Counted from the stretch's first letter, positions 46,443 through 57,813 are shown. The stretch is 64,000 bases of DNA from Oscheius tipulae (GCA_037178975.1 JASJZH010000002.1:372001-436000), one strand, 5' to 3'. Notes: generated by a model from the sequence alone, not told the origin. A program made the numbers and translations.

Positions 46443-48840
46443 TCACATCATTCTCGCCCATCCGAGCTTTTTCCTACTGATTCCGGTCTTCTTCTCCGGA
46501 TGTTTCTTCGAGTCTCCACGATCCACAATCAGTGTCATTTTGGGCGGTTCTCCAGCCAGACCGGCTCTGCTCAAAGCGGAGCTTCCACTACAGTACCGCA
46601 CACGCGAATTCACATTGACAAATACACAGGCGTTGCAGGAAACCTTGCAATTTTCCCACATGTAACTTGAGTAGCTACTACAGTAGCCGGAAGCTGCCCA
46701 GGCGGAGCAGTACGGTGAAAAGTTGACACACTCTGAAAATGGAATTGAGAAAAGATCTTATTACACCGGGTGGAAATTAAAAAGCGCTTACGTGGTCCAT
46801 TAAGTTGTGCAGGTCCCTGACAAAATCCACAGCTGGCTCCGCAAACCTGGGTCATGTAATTTCGCCAGTTTGGTACGTTACAGTAGTTTTGAGCGTAGAC
46901 GGGGCAGCAGTAGTGAGAATTTAAGCAACTCTAGGCAGTGCTTAAGTAATTTTAAGTTAAAAGTCTCTTACAGTTTGAGGAGGATTTGTAGTAGTTGTAC
47001 CAGCCACACAAACTCCATTGGAACAGACGCCTTGGTAACAGGAGTCTTCGTCTAAAGGTATGCGCTCGCAATGACTAGCTCAAGGTCCTTACTATTGACA
47101 AAACCGCCACAATTCCCACCAATAATGATTTTTGGAGCACAGCCAGCCGCACCGTGCGATAGATCACAGAATAGAAATCTTAAAATATTCATCACCAGAT
47201 AGCCTATGAATTTCTGAAGCTGAACCGAGCGTGGCGCGCCCGTACCGTTTCACGCTTTCCATGTCTCTTGCACGCTCAATGTCCCGCTAATTGGAACATT
47301 CTCGGAGAGTTCGTAACATTCCTTCACACAATTGTTTTGGAGCCATCCGGTGGCAGGAATGATAAAAAACACGAGCTTACCTCGACCCGCATCCATTGAT
47401 ATTATTCGCTGCACACCTAGGCGATGGAGCATAAGAGTACAGGGAATCAGTGTAGTCATTCGACAGTCCATCCCGATTTACAAAAGGTGAAAACGGTTGC
47501 ATGACATTATTCGCGAAATGAGCTTGACTGTGGCAGCGAACATCGTCTTCTGGATATGCAATGGTTCTGGCTGCTCTTGTCTGGAATTTTGATATTTTTA
47601 AAGCGCCAGCTCATACTACCTGTCTGGCGAGCCTCCAGTCTTCCCAGATCTTGTCCACCATTGAGTGATGACTGAAGAAAAGCGGGTCGTTAGTGGAAGT
47701 TATAATCACGAGCATGTCTCCTGCAATCTTTTTTAAAATTTAAAACTTTTAAATTGTACCTCCAACCCAAAGGTGGGGATTTCCATGGGCATACTCAAAT
47801 GCAGACCAGGCGGCCCTGTTTGGGCAGTCCTAAGGAAGAAGTTTATTTTTTATAGAAAAAAAACAACTTGTCTCGGAGCCGTATTGGCTAAAACTTGAGT
47901 AGGATCCGTTTGAGCCATTACTGTGGCAATATCATTCGGGGTGAACATGGCTCCTCCGTTTCCTCGTTGTCTGCGGAAGTATCGGGAGTTCTGGCAATTT
48001 GAGAGGTATTCAATACAAAAAAACTTACATCTGAGAAGGGCCAATTAGCAAAAAGTCCGGTCCTGACTTGACCATCGGAACCTTCGTATCCCATTAGGTC
48101 TGGATGCCACATGACCGAATCTCTAGGGTTGGGAAGTCTGTTATCCAGTGTACTGTCCCAGTAAGGAAGTGCAACAGTGGGGTCGATTCGTCGAAGAGTT
48201 ATTTCCATTCTGAAGAAGTCAAAATAGCATAAAATTCTATTTTTACCTTTTCAAAAATTCTCGATGCCAAGGAAGAAAAGCTGGCCCGGAATGGGCTCCG
48301 GGGGATAGCTGTACTGAAGAATGGATGGAGGACAACGCACGATAACCACCGTTTGACAGAGCCGTCCACATTGCGTTAACATATCTTAATTAATTTTATG
48401 TTACAGACTCCAAAAAACCTTACCGCTGTCTCTCATTATCGGTCATTGCCCTAAATTCTTTTCTCTGAACTTTTTGGTAGGGCTGCCCGTTCGACAGGAC
48501 ACAATTTTCCCCTCCAGTGCCTGAAACTTATTTTACACATTGAAAGGATATTCTAACCTCCGAGGAAATCACAAATACAACTGATTGTAGTGCAATCGAA
48601 CTCGGATTGAGGAGGCCCAAGAGAGGCTAGCGGAGCAAAGGTGGGTGCTGGGGCTGGCTGACTCTATATTTTGTTTTTAAGCAGTCGGTCAGAAAAACTC
48701 CTCACTCTGGCATTATTGTCCCAGCTAGAAATCTGGAGACAAATGTTTCTAATGGCTTGCGTTGGAGCAGAAGCACAGCTTTGTGAACTTATTTCTCCGA
48801 CTTGAAGAAAAAATAGAAAGAGTAGCAACCGGAAAGTCAT
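46443..48840 (-). CDS. Secreted tyrosinase with two C-terminal ShK domains
   Basis: Type-3 copper oxidase of the nematode tyr family, expected to be secreted and to oxidise phenols, probably for cuticle or eggshell cross-linking. Thirteen exons (minus): 48840-48706, 48663-48558, 48520-48424, 48384-48247, 48209-48029, 47990-47868, 47829-47760, 47720-47620, 47580-47381, 47178-47093, 47051-46972, 46930-46792, 46732-46443; 581 residues. Signal peptide MTFRLLLFLFFLQVG. CuA histidines in SSIHSSVQ, GAHSGPAFLPWHREFL (about 131-153) with LPYWDS following; CuB in YAHGNPHLWVG (about 274) and TNDPLFFSHHSMVDKIW. Then DGLSNDYT, a Cys-rich FLFCDLSHG/GGNCGGF module, ShK1 (CLNSHYCCPVYAQNYC to CGASCGFC) and ShK2 (CVNFSPYCSAWAASGYC to CKVSCNAC), and a basic tail. 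Complete copper site, so probably active. Confidence 0.93.
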
Positions 48841-49227
48841 TTTTATTTTATGCGAAGGATAGACGAGGTGTCGGGCAGCAGTAAAGGCTATCAGTAGGTA
48901 TAGGTAACTAGGTCGGGTTAGCCGTTAAACTGCAACGAAAACTGCTTAAAAACTTTTTGGGGGCAAACGACAAAACACGAGCGTTCTTTAAAACCTTTGT
49001 TCGTACTAGAAAAAAGCTCGAGTTCACTGAAACAGTTAATTGTCTGTCCAGACGACAAACACAACGGTTAAACACAAAAAATTGACTCACTTTTCCAATA
49101 ATCCGTACTTTCCCAGTTCTGGGAACAAAATCATGCACCATGGGTACACGTTCACATCCGAATCGAAGTATATACTAGCTTTAATTTCCAGACAATTTCC
49201 TATTGATTGCCTCTTTTGGCAGAAACC
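48841..49227. other. Intergenic between divergent genes
   Basis: About 390 bases separating the tyrosinase and receptor genes head to head; presumably both promoters. No specific motif recognised. Confidence 0.55.
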
Positions 49228-50814
49228 ATGCCAGACTTCACTGTGGACCCCATAGGCACGCCATTTATGTGCTACCTCTACCTGTGCATTGGTATTCTTA
49301 ATTTCCGCATATCCAAAAAATCGTTTTAGGAACTGTATCGGCATTATGCAACATTTTGAACCTTACGGTGCTCTTGTCGTCCAAGGACATGAGAAAAAGA
49401 TATCTATTGATTATTGTTTTGGATTGCGGAGAATTGCTAAACGGTACGCTGTTCCCATTATTATTGACAAAAAGTTTAGCAATGGCATATTTTCTGACCG
49501 GTCTAGGCCGTGGAATCCAATATCGGCATCATCAGCTAGACGATAAATTGACCGTCTACGAGTGCTTTTTTCATGTATACACCTCCAAATTTTATTTCTT
49601 TTTCATTTTTAGCGCTACTGGCCCCATAGCCTCATTCTCGGAATGGAACTTCCAGCCCTAACTATCATGGTCATAGCCGGTGAGAGGATCATGGCCGTGA
49701 TGTGTCCATTTTCCTTCAAAAAGTGTTTTTCAACAAAGCGGAAGTGGATTTTTGTTGGAAGCATTCCCTGTTTGGCTTTGGTATGTTTTCATCCAGATGT
49801 ATAATAGTTTTTTCTAAAGATTTTCCTAGTGGTAGCAGCAATTTCCGCAGTTCTTGAAGGCCCCACTCTTGCTCAGACTCAGCACTGTGGAATTATCACA
49901 AGTACAGCTAGATGGTAGAAATTTATCGATTCTGTAGAAAATGTTTCAGGTTTTCTACGTTTCACTTCAGTTTTGTGTCACTGGCCTGGTGTTGTTCAAC
50001 AATTTCTTTGCTTGTGGTTTGGAGAGTTTACAGTGTAAGTTTTAAGGATTGGAATGCTGTTGAGACTGGCTTTATTTGAACGCTAACCAAACTCACGGCG
50101 TGTTACGCCCATGCAAAAGGCGTCGCCAGTTTTTCGCCATACTCCTATTTCGAGGGCGGGAATTCAAAATTAGTTCTCTAGCAGCTTTTTAAATTAATGT
50201 AGGGTATACGGTACCTTGTGCCAAAACCTGTTTAAACCAGAATTCCTGTAGGATATTGTACTTAAGAAAACGAGCGGCATTTACACCCGGTTTGAAAAAA
50301 GTAGCGACGCGCATCTTAGAATTCTTTCTTGCAGCCTTTTGCATTTTCGTCGTGCTTGTTTTGCCTGAAAACCGCTTCGTTAAAGTTCAGTCGTTAAATG
50401 AATTTAAAATGATTTTGTTAGTGAAATTTTAGAGCTTCACTTCACTTAATTCCTATTTACAGAATGCCAACGGAACTCAGTTAAACAGTCGCCTCTTCAA
50501 CAGCGTTCTTTTGGCCGGCTTTTCCACTGCTCTCGTGTCAATTTCCTCGTTTGTGAACCTGTTGATCACATGGGATTTACAATACTTTAGCGACATGGTT
50601 ATTTCTATTACCTATGCTTTACCCGGGTACGGTTTTTGTTTTTAAAAACAATGTGTTTTAGATTCCTTTCTGTCGTCAGCACGGGTGTTAACTTAATCAT
50701 GAAGCAAGATGTTAGAGAACAGTTGCTACGGCTATTAGGATTAAAGTACCTATTCTTAGATGTTTTGTTTTCATTAGCAAAAATTTAGGAGAAAATCTTT
50801 ACGACTGGAAATAA
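49228..50814 (+). CDS. Seven-transmembrane serpentine receptor
   Basis: Exons 49228-49291, 49330-49574, 49613-49780, 49820-49914, 49950-50034, 50463-50626, 50662-50745, 50778-50814 join in phase to 313 residues. Marks: TM1 TVSALCNILNLTVLLSS, a TM2 region LLIIVLDCGELLNGTLFPLLL, an extracellular segment GLGRGIQY with one Cys before YWPHSLILGMELPAL, and the TM3 end VIAGERIMAVMCPFSF, an ER-x(3)-AV-x(3)-P pattern as in Srsx-like rhodopsin-type nematode receptors. TM5 FVSLAWCCSTISLLVVW, TM6 GFSTALVSISSFVNLLI, TM7 VISITYALPGFLSVVSTGVNLI, then a VREQLL tail. The C-terminus has two forms: spliced (given), or read-through stopping at 50788. Sub-family is inference. Confidence 0.75.
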
Positions 50815-51339
50815 TATCGCCACACGCATCTCGAACAGCTCCGGTCAGGCATGAAAAATATGAGCACCTTGTTGCACATCATTTTTAGCAGATAAAAATA
50901 ATGATTATGCAGCAATGAATCGTTGTTTTCTACTCAAATGTCAATGAAGATAATCTTCGTGCCATTTTATGCAATACCACGAGACTTGATATACAGAAAA
51001 AGTAATGCTGACAATTGACACACTTATTGCCCGCATTTGTCAGCATTTGCACCGAACCAGTTATTGTAAATGGTGTCTAATTGCTAGTCTTGCGCTCGCG
51101 CTCCATACCGGGCAAAGGTCACGCACGGTCAACAGCGGCCCCTAATCAGTTGTTACTTTTCCCAGAGCCAGCAACACTGCGCGCCTTTTTCTCGTATAAT
51201 TATATCCTACTTTAATCAAAACCAGTTGGCTTACCTGCCAACATGCGACGAAAATCCCCCGTGCAGTTCAATGTCATCCTGCTTTCCACAGCCCAGAGCG
51301 CCAAAATCCCCGCCGTACAAACAGCAGAAGATTTTTAGA
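50815..51339. other. Intergenic; no gene recognised
   Basis: AT-rich then GC-richer sequence. A longer in-frame extension upstream of the GST start (from 51226) lacks family similarity and is interrupted by a likely trans-splice acceptor TTTTTAG at 51331-51337. Confidence 0.5.
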
Positions 51340-52748
51340 ATGGTCGAGTACAAGCTGTACTATTTCTTTTTCCGAGGACTCGCCGAGCCGGTCAGAATGG
51401 TTAGTTTTTTGTTCACTGTTTCAGCTAATTTACAGTCGCTCAGATGTTTCACATGGCTAACATCCCGTTCGAGGACATTCGAATCCAATCTCTAGAAGAG
51501 CTGCACACCAATCATACCGACAGTACAGTTTTTAGAATTTAAGCTTGTAAGAATGAGTTTCAGCCACCGTTCTTGGAAAAATCCCAGTTCTGAGCGTCGA
51601 CGGACAGCTGATCCCCCAGTCTTTGGCCATCTGTAGATACATGGCTAGAAAAGTCGGTTAGTTATTTTTTAACAAATCCTATTCGCCGTAAAGCCGAACT
51701 CATATATAAACTTTTAAAGCTGAAGTTTTGTATACGAGTCCACATTTTATATTTAACAGACATTATTGTTCCTCCAGTGGCTGGCCAAAGATATTTGAAA
51801 GTTTGACCAGCTTTGCCGTCTTTCAGAAAGCCTGAAACATCGGCGGGTACGATCCGAGGTTGCTAGTCTAGCGTGCAAATCGCTGATATAACTCTAAGCA
51901 AAGGGGAGTCCAAGCAGCCGTGTACGGACGGATGGATCTTTGTGCCTTAGAGTTACAAAATCACTTAAAGAGACAGTAACATTGCGGACGTATAGGTGAC
52001 CCCCGCAATGTTACAGCTGGCCCGCGACGAACTTCCCTGAAAATCAATCTTTCGCATTTTTTTAACCCATATTTTCATCGCTTCTAAGTGTGTTTAACCG
52101 ACTCAGCGTCGAAAACTTCTCCAGAAAGATCTTTTTCGACGTTTAACGAGAAAAATGAAGAAAATTGAGCAAATGCTTTTCTTCTCCCCTTTTTTCGATT
52201 TATTTCTGACGTCAAAGTAGACGTTTCTGAGGTAGTTTTCGTCCCTTTAAATCCAACAAAATTTCAGGCCTCGCTGGAAAATCTGACTACGAAGTAGCTC
52301 TCGCTGACGCAATCTCCGAGCAGTTTACCGATTTCTTCTGGGAGTGGAAGCCGTTCAGAGCCATCAACCCTCCCTATGGAAATGGAACTGATGAGGAGAA
52401 GGCCAAGCTCCGAGCCGAAAACTTTATCCCGTCGGTGGAGAAGTTTGCCAAGTACATGGTCGACTACTTGAAGAAGAGCAGCACTGGTATGCGATACATT
52501 GCGGGTGCATTTTATATTTTTTAGGTTTTGTGGCCGGATTTGAGCTGACCTACACCGACCTGATGCTCGCCGACTGGACTTTCACCTTTTCTACCCTCGC
52601 CCCCGAGGTTATCAACAACTATCCAGAGGTAATTATCGATTCTCTGAAAATAAAAGAAAGAATTTAGCTTGAAGCTCACAAGAACAAGGTCTATGCCATC
52701 CCGGCTCTGAAGAAGTGGCTCCAGGAACGTCCTGAGACTCTGTACTAG
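51340..52748 (+). CDS. Glutathione S-transferase, nematode sigma class
   Basis: Cytosolic detoxification enzyme conjugating glutathione to electrophiles. Exons 51340-51399, 51444-51522, 51564-51656, 52268-52486, 52525-52628, 52668-52748 give 211 residues, within the usual 205-210 range. Marks: N-terminal MVEYKLYYF with the catalytic Tyr, RGLAEPVRM, IPFEDIRI, the glutathione-binding GKIPVLSVDGQLIPQSLAI with its Gln-Ser, RYMARKVGLAG, then the helical domain with DYEVALADAISEQFTDF and the conserved YTDLMLADW and YPELEAHKNKVYAIPALKKW. Start chosen at the ATG three bases after TTTTTAGA, a likely trans-splice site. The 611-base third intron is unusually long here and carries repeat sequence (GCGGGTACGATCC at about 51844; an imperfect CATTGCGG/CCGCAATG hairpin at about 51981). 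Confidence 0.93.
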
Positions 52749-53007
52749 GTGGCAAGATCAAATATATCTGTTGCAACTACGTAAAACTTAAGAAATGCAT
52801 GGTTTCCCTTTAATTTTGATACTGTACACGTGGATTTGGAACTTATTATTATTATACTGATTATTTTTCCTCCTTTTTTCTTCGTTAGCTTTCATCTTTT
52901 TTTTTCTCTGTAGCCAGTGCAGTAGATCAGATCTGAAACATATTCATCATAAACACAATACCGTAAAACTCTAACATCAGAAATAGAAATATGCGAAACA
53001 GGGAAAT

Positions 53008-53193
53008 CTTACGTAAGAAATATGCAATTACGTATTCACGTTTTTCGGAGTCAAGACGCCTTTTTCTCTGACTTTCAGATGTTTTGCAAAGTTGTAACGC
53101 GTGATCTGCTCAACAATTTTGCAGAGCATCGGAAAGTCAAAAAAAATTGTCTTGACCCCGAAAAACGCAAATACTGCTTATTTCTTACATAAG
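53008..53193. repeat. Palindromic (MITE-like) element with ~90-bp arms
   Basis: The left half (CTTACGTAAGAAATATGCA, ACGTTTTTCGGAGTCAAGAC, TGACTTTCAGATG, TTTTGCAAAGTTGT) is repeated in reverse complement in the right half, ending TTTCTTACATAAG. Arms are imperfect but cover nearly the whole element. The centre ATGTTTTGCAAAGTTGTAAC resembles 5520-5545 and 62357-62385. Confidence 0.85.
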
Positions 53194-54980
53194 GGAGTGC
53201 TTATATTAGAAGAATTAAGCTATATAAAATTTTTACCATCTTCTTCATATCGGACCCAGCAAATTCCGCATTGCTTCATTTTTTTTGATATGAGTTTTAT
53301 GTAAAAATCCATACAGTGGCGACAGAGGAGCGTTCGGCAGCACGGAAGGAAGTACTTGGCTTTGCCACGGCAATCCTGAAACTCGCGTGTTTATGCATGT
53401 CTTCAGAATTATAAACGCTCACATTTTGTGCTGTGTGCATTCAGCTGTGGAGCTGGACAGAGGGCAAGTTTTGACTTTGGGATCAGTAAATTGAGTCAAC
53501 AGAGGTATGAGTTTTGAAACAAAGGTGTGTATACGCATGTCTTAAATCTGATGGTTTGAATTAAGGAATGGGCTTTACCTCGCAGCGCTTCTTTGGGACA
53601 ATATGATCTGAAATGACAAAAATAACTAAAAAAGAGCGCAATGTACCAGCTTCTGCCCTCCTTGGTCGTTGCACAAGGCGAGGCTCCCGCTGCCCGCAAA
53701 GGTCACAAAAGTGGTCGACGCTGTCAAGACTCGGCCTGACTACGGTGCAGCGTTCATTTCGGCAATGCTGAAATTTTTGTTACACACCAGCTAATGTGCC
53801 CAGCGAAACACTTAGTAAGACAAGAGGCTTCGCTGCCAACTAGTCTTATTCTACTGTGACTCCTTCTAAGAGCTCGTTCTCTTTTAACTTCAAAATTGAC
53901 TTGGAACTCTTGCCACTAACTAACTGCCAATAAATTATTGCTTCTGCTTCGTGGCCACGGACAAACAGACAGAGTTCGCAGAGACATTGTGGCAAGCGCG
54001 AACAAAAAATGCACGTACTTGCTTGAAATGTATAAGAGGGATAAATTCGCTCCAGGGTCCCGCATAAAATTCTATTTTCTTTCCTACAATTCTCAAACCG
54101 TCGAAAAGCTGTAAAACTCACTTGACACTGCTTTGGCTTCTTCTTTAGTGGCTGACTCGGCACTATCATAAAGGCTGAAATATATTTTTAAGTTAGGCTA
54201 ATAATTTCCTCAAATTTAATTAATAATGCAAAGCCTGTGATTTGAAATTAGGCGCAAAAAAGTTGCACAAAGCACAATGTTTTTTTTACGAGCCTGTCGA
54301 TGATCGTTGTGGATAGTATAATGCTCTTCTGGTGTTTTATAGGTAAAGTGCTACGCGCTGGACGAATCAAGTCTAAAATTACTATTTGAATTTTGAAAAA
54401 CAGAATGAGAATGAATTTTACTTACTGTAAAGAGTCATGTACGAGATGATTCATCTCGCAGAGCGCATCTCCGATCGACGTATAGATTATGAATATCATC
54501 TGAAACTTTTGTTTAAAGGTTTTCGAGACATGCAATAGCAAAAGAGAAACTTCGGCGTAGCTCCAGAGCAAGAAAGACTATGTGGCAGCGAATGGGGTTG
54601 AAATTTGTTGAAAATAGTATTGACTTAGGTTTGCTAACTGTATAAGCACATTGCAAGATTTTTGACACTTAGAAGGCTATTAATGCCGTTGCCCGAAAAC
54701 TTCAAAAAATATGCACTGGCTACAGAGAAAGAAAAAGATGAAAGCTAACGAAGAAAAAAGGAGGAAACCGCCACTTAAAGCAAGATTCTGATCTCCCATC
54801 TGCAGACGCCGACACGCTAAGAGGAAGTCTACTTCGAGAGCGAAAAGTGCGTGAACATTACTAGCGTCTGGAACAGATAACTGAGAAACCAGCAATGGCA
54901 TAGTGAAGAAATTGAAAGATCTTTATACTGCTCAAAACTCTATTCTACTATCCGGTCATCAACATAATTGAAAACGATTT

Positions 54981-55050
54981 GCTCGCTTTTGTTTCGTGGT
55001 GGTGCACGGACGGGCTGACGGACACAATTGCGCTTTAGTAGTAGAGATAT
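54981..55050. repeat. ACGGACGG dispersed element
   Basis: TTTTGTTTCGTGGTGGTGCACGGAC then ACGGACACAATTGCGCTTTAGTAGTAGAGA; closely matches 55350-55428 in order and orientation. Confidence 0.7.
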
Positions 55051-55349
55051 CAGTTCTGAAGTTTGAACGAGTGACTCTAGTGACAGGGTTTTTGATATTT
55101 TAATTTGAGCTTACAGCATTAGAGCATAGTTTAACATGCAATACAAAATCCAAGCAAAAACTCAAGGAAACCTCAAAAGACAACAGATCTAATGTAGACA
55201 TCTAGTGAATAGACCAGCCGTCTAGGACGGCTTCGCCGACCCTTTGTTTTGACTGTGAACTAAAAACAGGTGGTTGCGCCCCCAATAAAAGAAGCTCCCA
55301 AGTTCCCCCAGAGCTTATTTGTCAACTAAACTCTCGACGTAATGACTTG

Positions 55350-55428
55350 CCAACTTTTGTTTCGTGGTCACGGACAGACGGACAAACGGACGGACGAACA
55401 CCATTGCGCTTCAGTAATAGAGAGACTT
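55350..55428. repeat. ACGGACGG dispersed element
   Basis: CTTTTGTTTCGTGGTCACGG, runs of GGACGGACG, then CACCATTGCGCTTCAGTAATAGAGA. Related to 54981-55050 and, more weakly, 31757-31800; a CGTGGCCACGGACAAACAGACAG fragment lies at about 53950. Confidence 0.7.
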
Positions 55429-55462
55429 TACAAAGGCGTCTGTGTGTACCACATGTCCATTG

Positions 55463-55524
55463 TAATCTGGGATAACACTTGACAAGATGTCTATGGACTT
55501 TCTGTCAAGTGTTATCCTAGATTA
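55463..55524. repeat. Hairpin element with 22-bp arms
   Basis: Arms TAATCTGGGATAACACTTGACA and TGTCAAGTGTTATCCTAGATTA pair at 21 of 22 positions around an 18-base loop. A degenerate relative lies at 4628-4697. Confidence 0.85.
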
Positions 55525-56003
55525 GAGTTGATAAGACAAGTAAGGAGAGGGTTTAATTATAGAGAGACCAATGGGTCAGGGGCGCAAGCGACTGGTCATT
55601 GAAATTTTGGAGTAATGCATCTACGCCTATCCTTAGCATCATAAAATGAGTGATGAAGCAATAAAATGGGAGGTTTGCACAGCAATGAAATGTTGGTGCC
55701 ACATAATATGATAACATTGTATGATAGTATTCAGCACTTTTTTCCTTAACTTTGCTCATAGAACATGACAAGAATGAGCGTTCGAGACAACTTGAAGGAC
55801 CTAATTCTTTTCTAGCGGGGTACTGTAGCCACTAAGAGCAACAAGTGTTGACTCCTTCCGAAGAAAAACAGATAAGAATGGTGAAAGTTTTCCGAGTTTT
55901 GAAATGACCCTTCAAAACGCCCCTTCAAAAATGTTTATGACGTCACACAAAATGACTAAGCTGATTTGCTTTTAAATGCCCAAAAATCTCTGTGTGTCCG
56001 TCT

Positions 56004-56188
56004 GTCTGTCTGAAGTCCTAGGTGCCATTTTGTCACATAAACTTTGTGACAGCAATTACTCTTTGCAAGTTAAGCCAAATCAGCTAAACTTGTCTTCCAT
56101 ACTGACTCGATTTGGCCTGACTTGCAAAGAGTAATTGCTGTCACAAAGTTTGTGTGACAAGTTGGCAATTAGGACTTCAGACTGACAG
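56004..56188. repeat. Palindromic (MITE-like) element with ~85-bp arms
   Basis: GTCTGAAGTCCTA, TTTTGTCACATAAACTTTGT, GACAGCAATTACTCTTTGCA and CCAAATC in the left half recur in reverse complement in the right half. The central part of the arms (AACTTTGTGACAGCAATTAC and onward) is identical, so the element is recent or under constraint. Confidence 0.88.
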
Positions 56189-56741
56189 ATACAAAAAAAC
56201 GTCAGTTGAACAACTGAATGAGTGTTATCAGACTCCTATAACAGCTCACGATAACAGGACTGCAAGTACAGATAAGCGGTTGCGTTGGAAGCCTCAAGAA
56301 AAGCATTGAAAATCGAGATTTAACGAAGAGTCAAAGTTTATCTGGAAATTTTGATCCTACGGATAAAAGAAATTGTCGAGAAGCCTGAAATTGCCCAGAA
56401 GTGGTGCTTATTGTTAATTCTGGGTGTGAAGATATATTTATGACCCGTAGGGAGATTTCGAAAAAAAAAAGCTACAGTAATTCTGTCCTGCAAAAACGCT
56501 GTCATCATCTACCCCCATCCTGAAACATTTTACATACTATAATGGACACATTATTACACATGGCGGACCTTGCTATTTTGTTCTTATCTCGTACAGCGCT
56601 CCTCATAAAAAAAGGGGAATCTCTCGTACCGCTTCGCCTTCAACAAGCCTTCAACAAAATTTATTTTTGGTAAAGCTTTGTTAAAACTGAAATAGAGATC
56701 ACAGATAGTTTTGAAGAAATTTAAAAGAGTGGTGGTATGAG

Positions 56742-57813
56742 CTAGGAGATTCCTTTGAACTTCATTGAAGAGAAGACCTGTCTGTCACAAATCGGCTGAC
56801 ATTCTCTGTAGTTTTTGGAGCAGACGCGACGGAAGACATCGAACTGAAACAAAAGCTATCACTGTCGGTCATGTCGCACCCGTACCACCTCGTCCGCGCT
56901 GCAAACGGCGAAGTTATGTCAAAAGATAGCTGTTGTGGTCAGAATTGCTGTTTTTCCCTACCCATAGAGATAAAGTGCCTATTTCTGGATTGGTATGCCA
57001 GAGGTTTACCTGTTCCTTCGAAATCCATATCGGCTCCATCATCACCGTCCAGATAACAGTTTCTGAGTAGGGAGCAGTGGTCAAGGAGCCCTCGTAGGTG
57101 AAATATTCGGACCCTAAAAGCTCTTTGAACTTCAAATTTAGCTCTGACCTAATGGGATTAGCCGAGAAACCTCAAAGTCTTCAGGAAAATCGGCTTCTCC
57201 TCCCTCAGCAGCTTTCTCCACAAGGTCTACAACTATTTGAAAGTTGTCATTTTGATCTCCTTCCGCGAGAAAAACTCCCACTACGGCTAGACCGTCAGGT
57301 TGAGCTGCGGCTACTTCACAAGTACCATAACGTGTGTTCCAGAATACAAAGTGGACCTGGAAATGAGAGTATAAGGGTGTGAACCATCCTACCTCCCCGC
57401 CAAAATGCTTTCCATTGACAGTGTGTTCGCTGCCACAATCTGAGGAATTTGCCCAATGGGCATGGAATTGGGCCAGACGGAAAGTTCCAGGGAGGTGAGG
57501 CCCTCTCATTGCTGAAAGGCTCGATACTTTTATGATAGACGATCGCTTACTGGTTTTGCAGTCATCTCGGACCAGAGCTTTCCACGATGACGGGGTGACA
57601 GTCATGACAGAGATATCACCAGAATGGGAATCGATTTGGAGATGACAGGCCTGAATGTTAAACGTCTGTATCTCTGTTCACTGTCACCGTCCACTGTCAC
57701 AAACTCACATCACACTTCTGCTTGTCAAAGCAACATGATTCTGTGTTTATGTCAATCGGCGACTGTCTCTTCCCAGCATTGTCAATATGGGCACGGAACA
57801 TTAGACGGTACAT
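56742..57813 (-). CDS. Alpha-class carbonic anhydrase
   Basis: Zinc enzyme for CO2/bicarbonate interconversion. Exons (minus) 57813-57709, 57650-57551, 57511-57393, 57356-57149, 57113-57010, 56843-56742 join in phase to 245 residues. Marks in order: GKRQSPIDI, RLAQFHAHW (two zinc His), GSEHTVNGK, EVHFVFWNTRYG (third zinc His, with Phe where VHW is usual), AAAQPDGLAVVGVFLAEGD, YFTYEGSLTTAPYSETVIWTV with the conserved Thr-Thr, ISKEQ and the C-terminal NYRECQPICDR. All three zinc ligands are present, so activity is likely. The N-terminus is short: no signal peptide and no Trp-rich first segment, so an upstream exon may be missing. The fifth intron holds a CGAGATGGTACGGGTG-family copy. One 39-base intron could alternatively be read through. 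Confidence 0.88.
56877..56892 (-). repeat. CGAGATGGTACGGGTG-family motif
   Basis: Plus strand reads CACCCGTACCACCTCG, in intron 57009-56844 of the carbonic anhydrase gene. Confidence 0.55.

Larger units (their letters stand above)
52749..56741. other. Repeat-rich intergenic region
   Basis: About 4 kb without a recognisable gene. It holds three hairpin elements (53008-53193, 55463-55524, 56004-56188) and two copies of an ACGGACGG element (54981-55050, 55350-55428). Open frames of 65-107 residues at 53846-54169 and elsewhere have no domain or splice support. Confidence 0.6.

Noticed and set aside
51226-51339. N-terminal extension of the sigma GST from an upstream in-frame ATG
   Set aside because: The family starts at the MVEYKLYYF position, and TTTTTAG just upstream of that ATG looks like a trans-splice acceptor.
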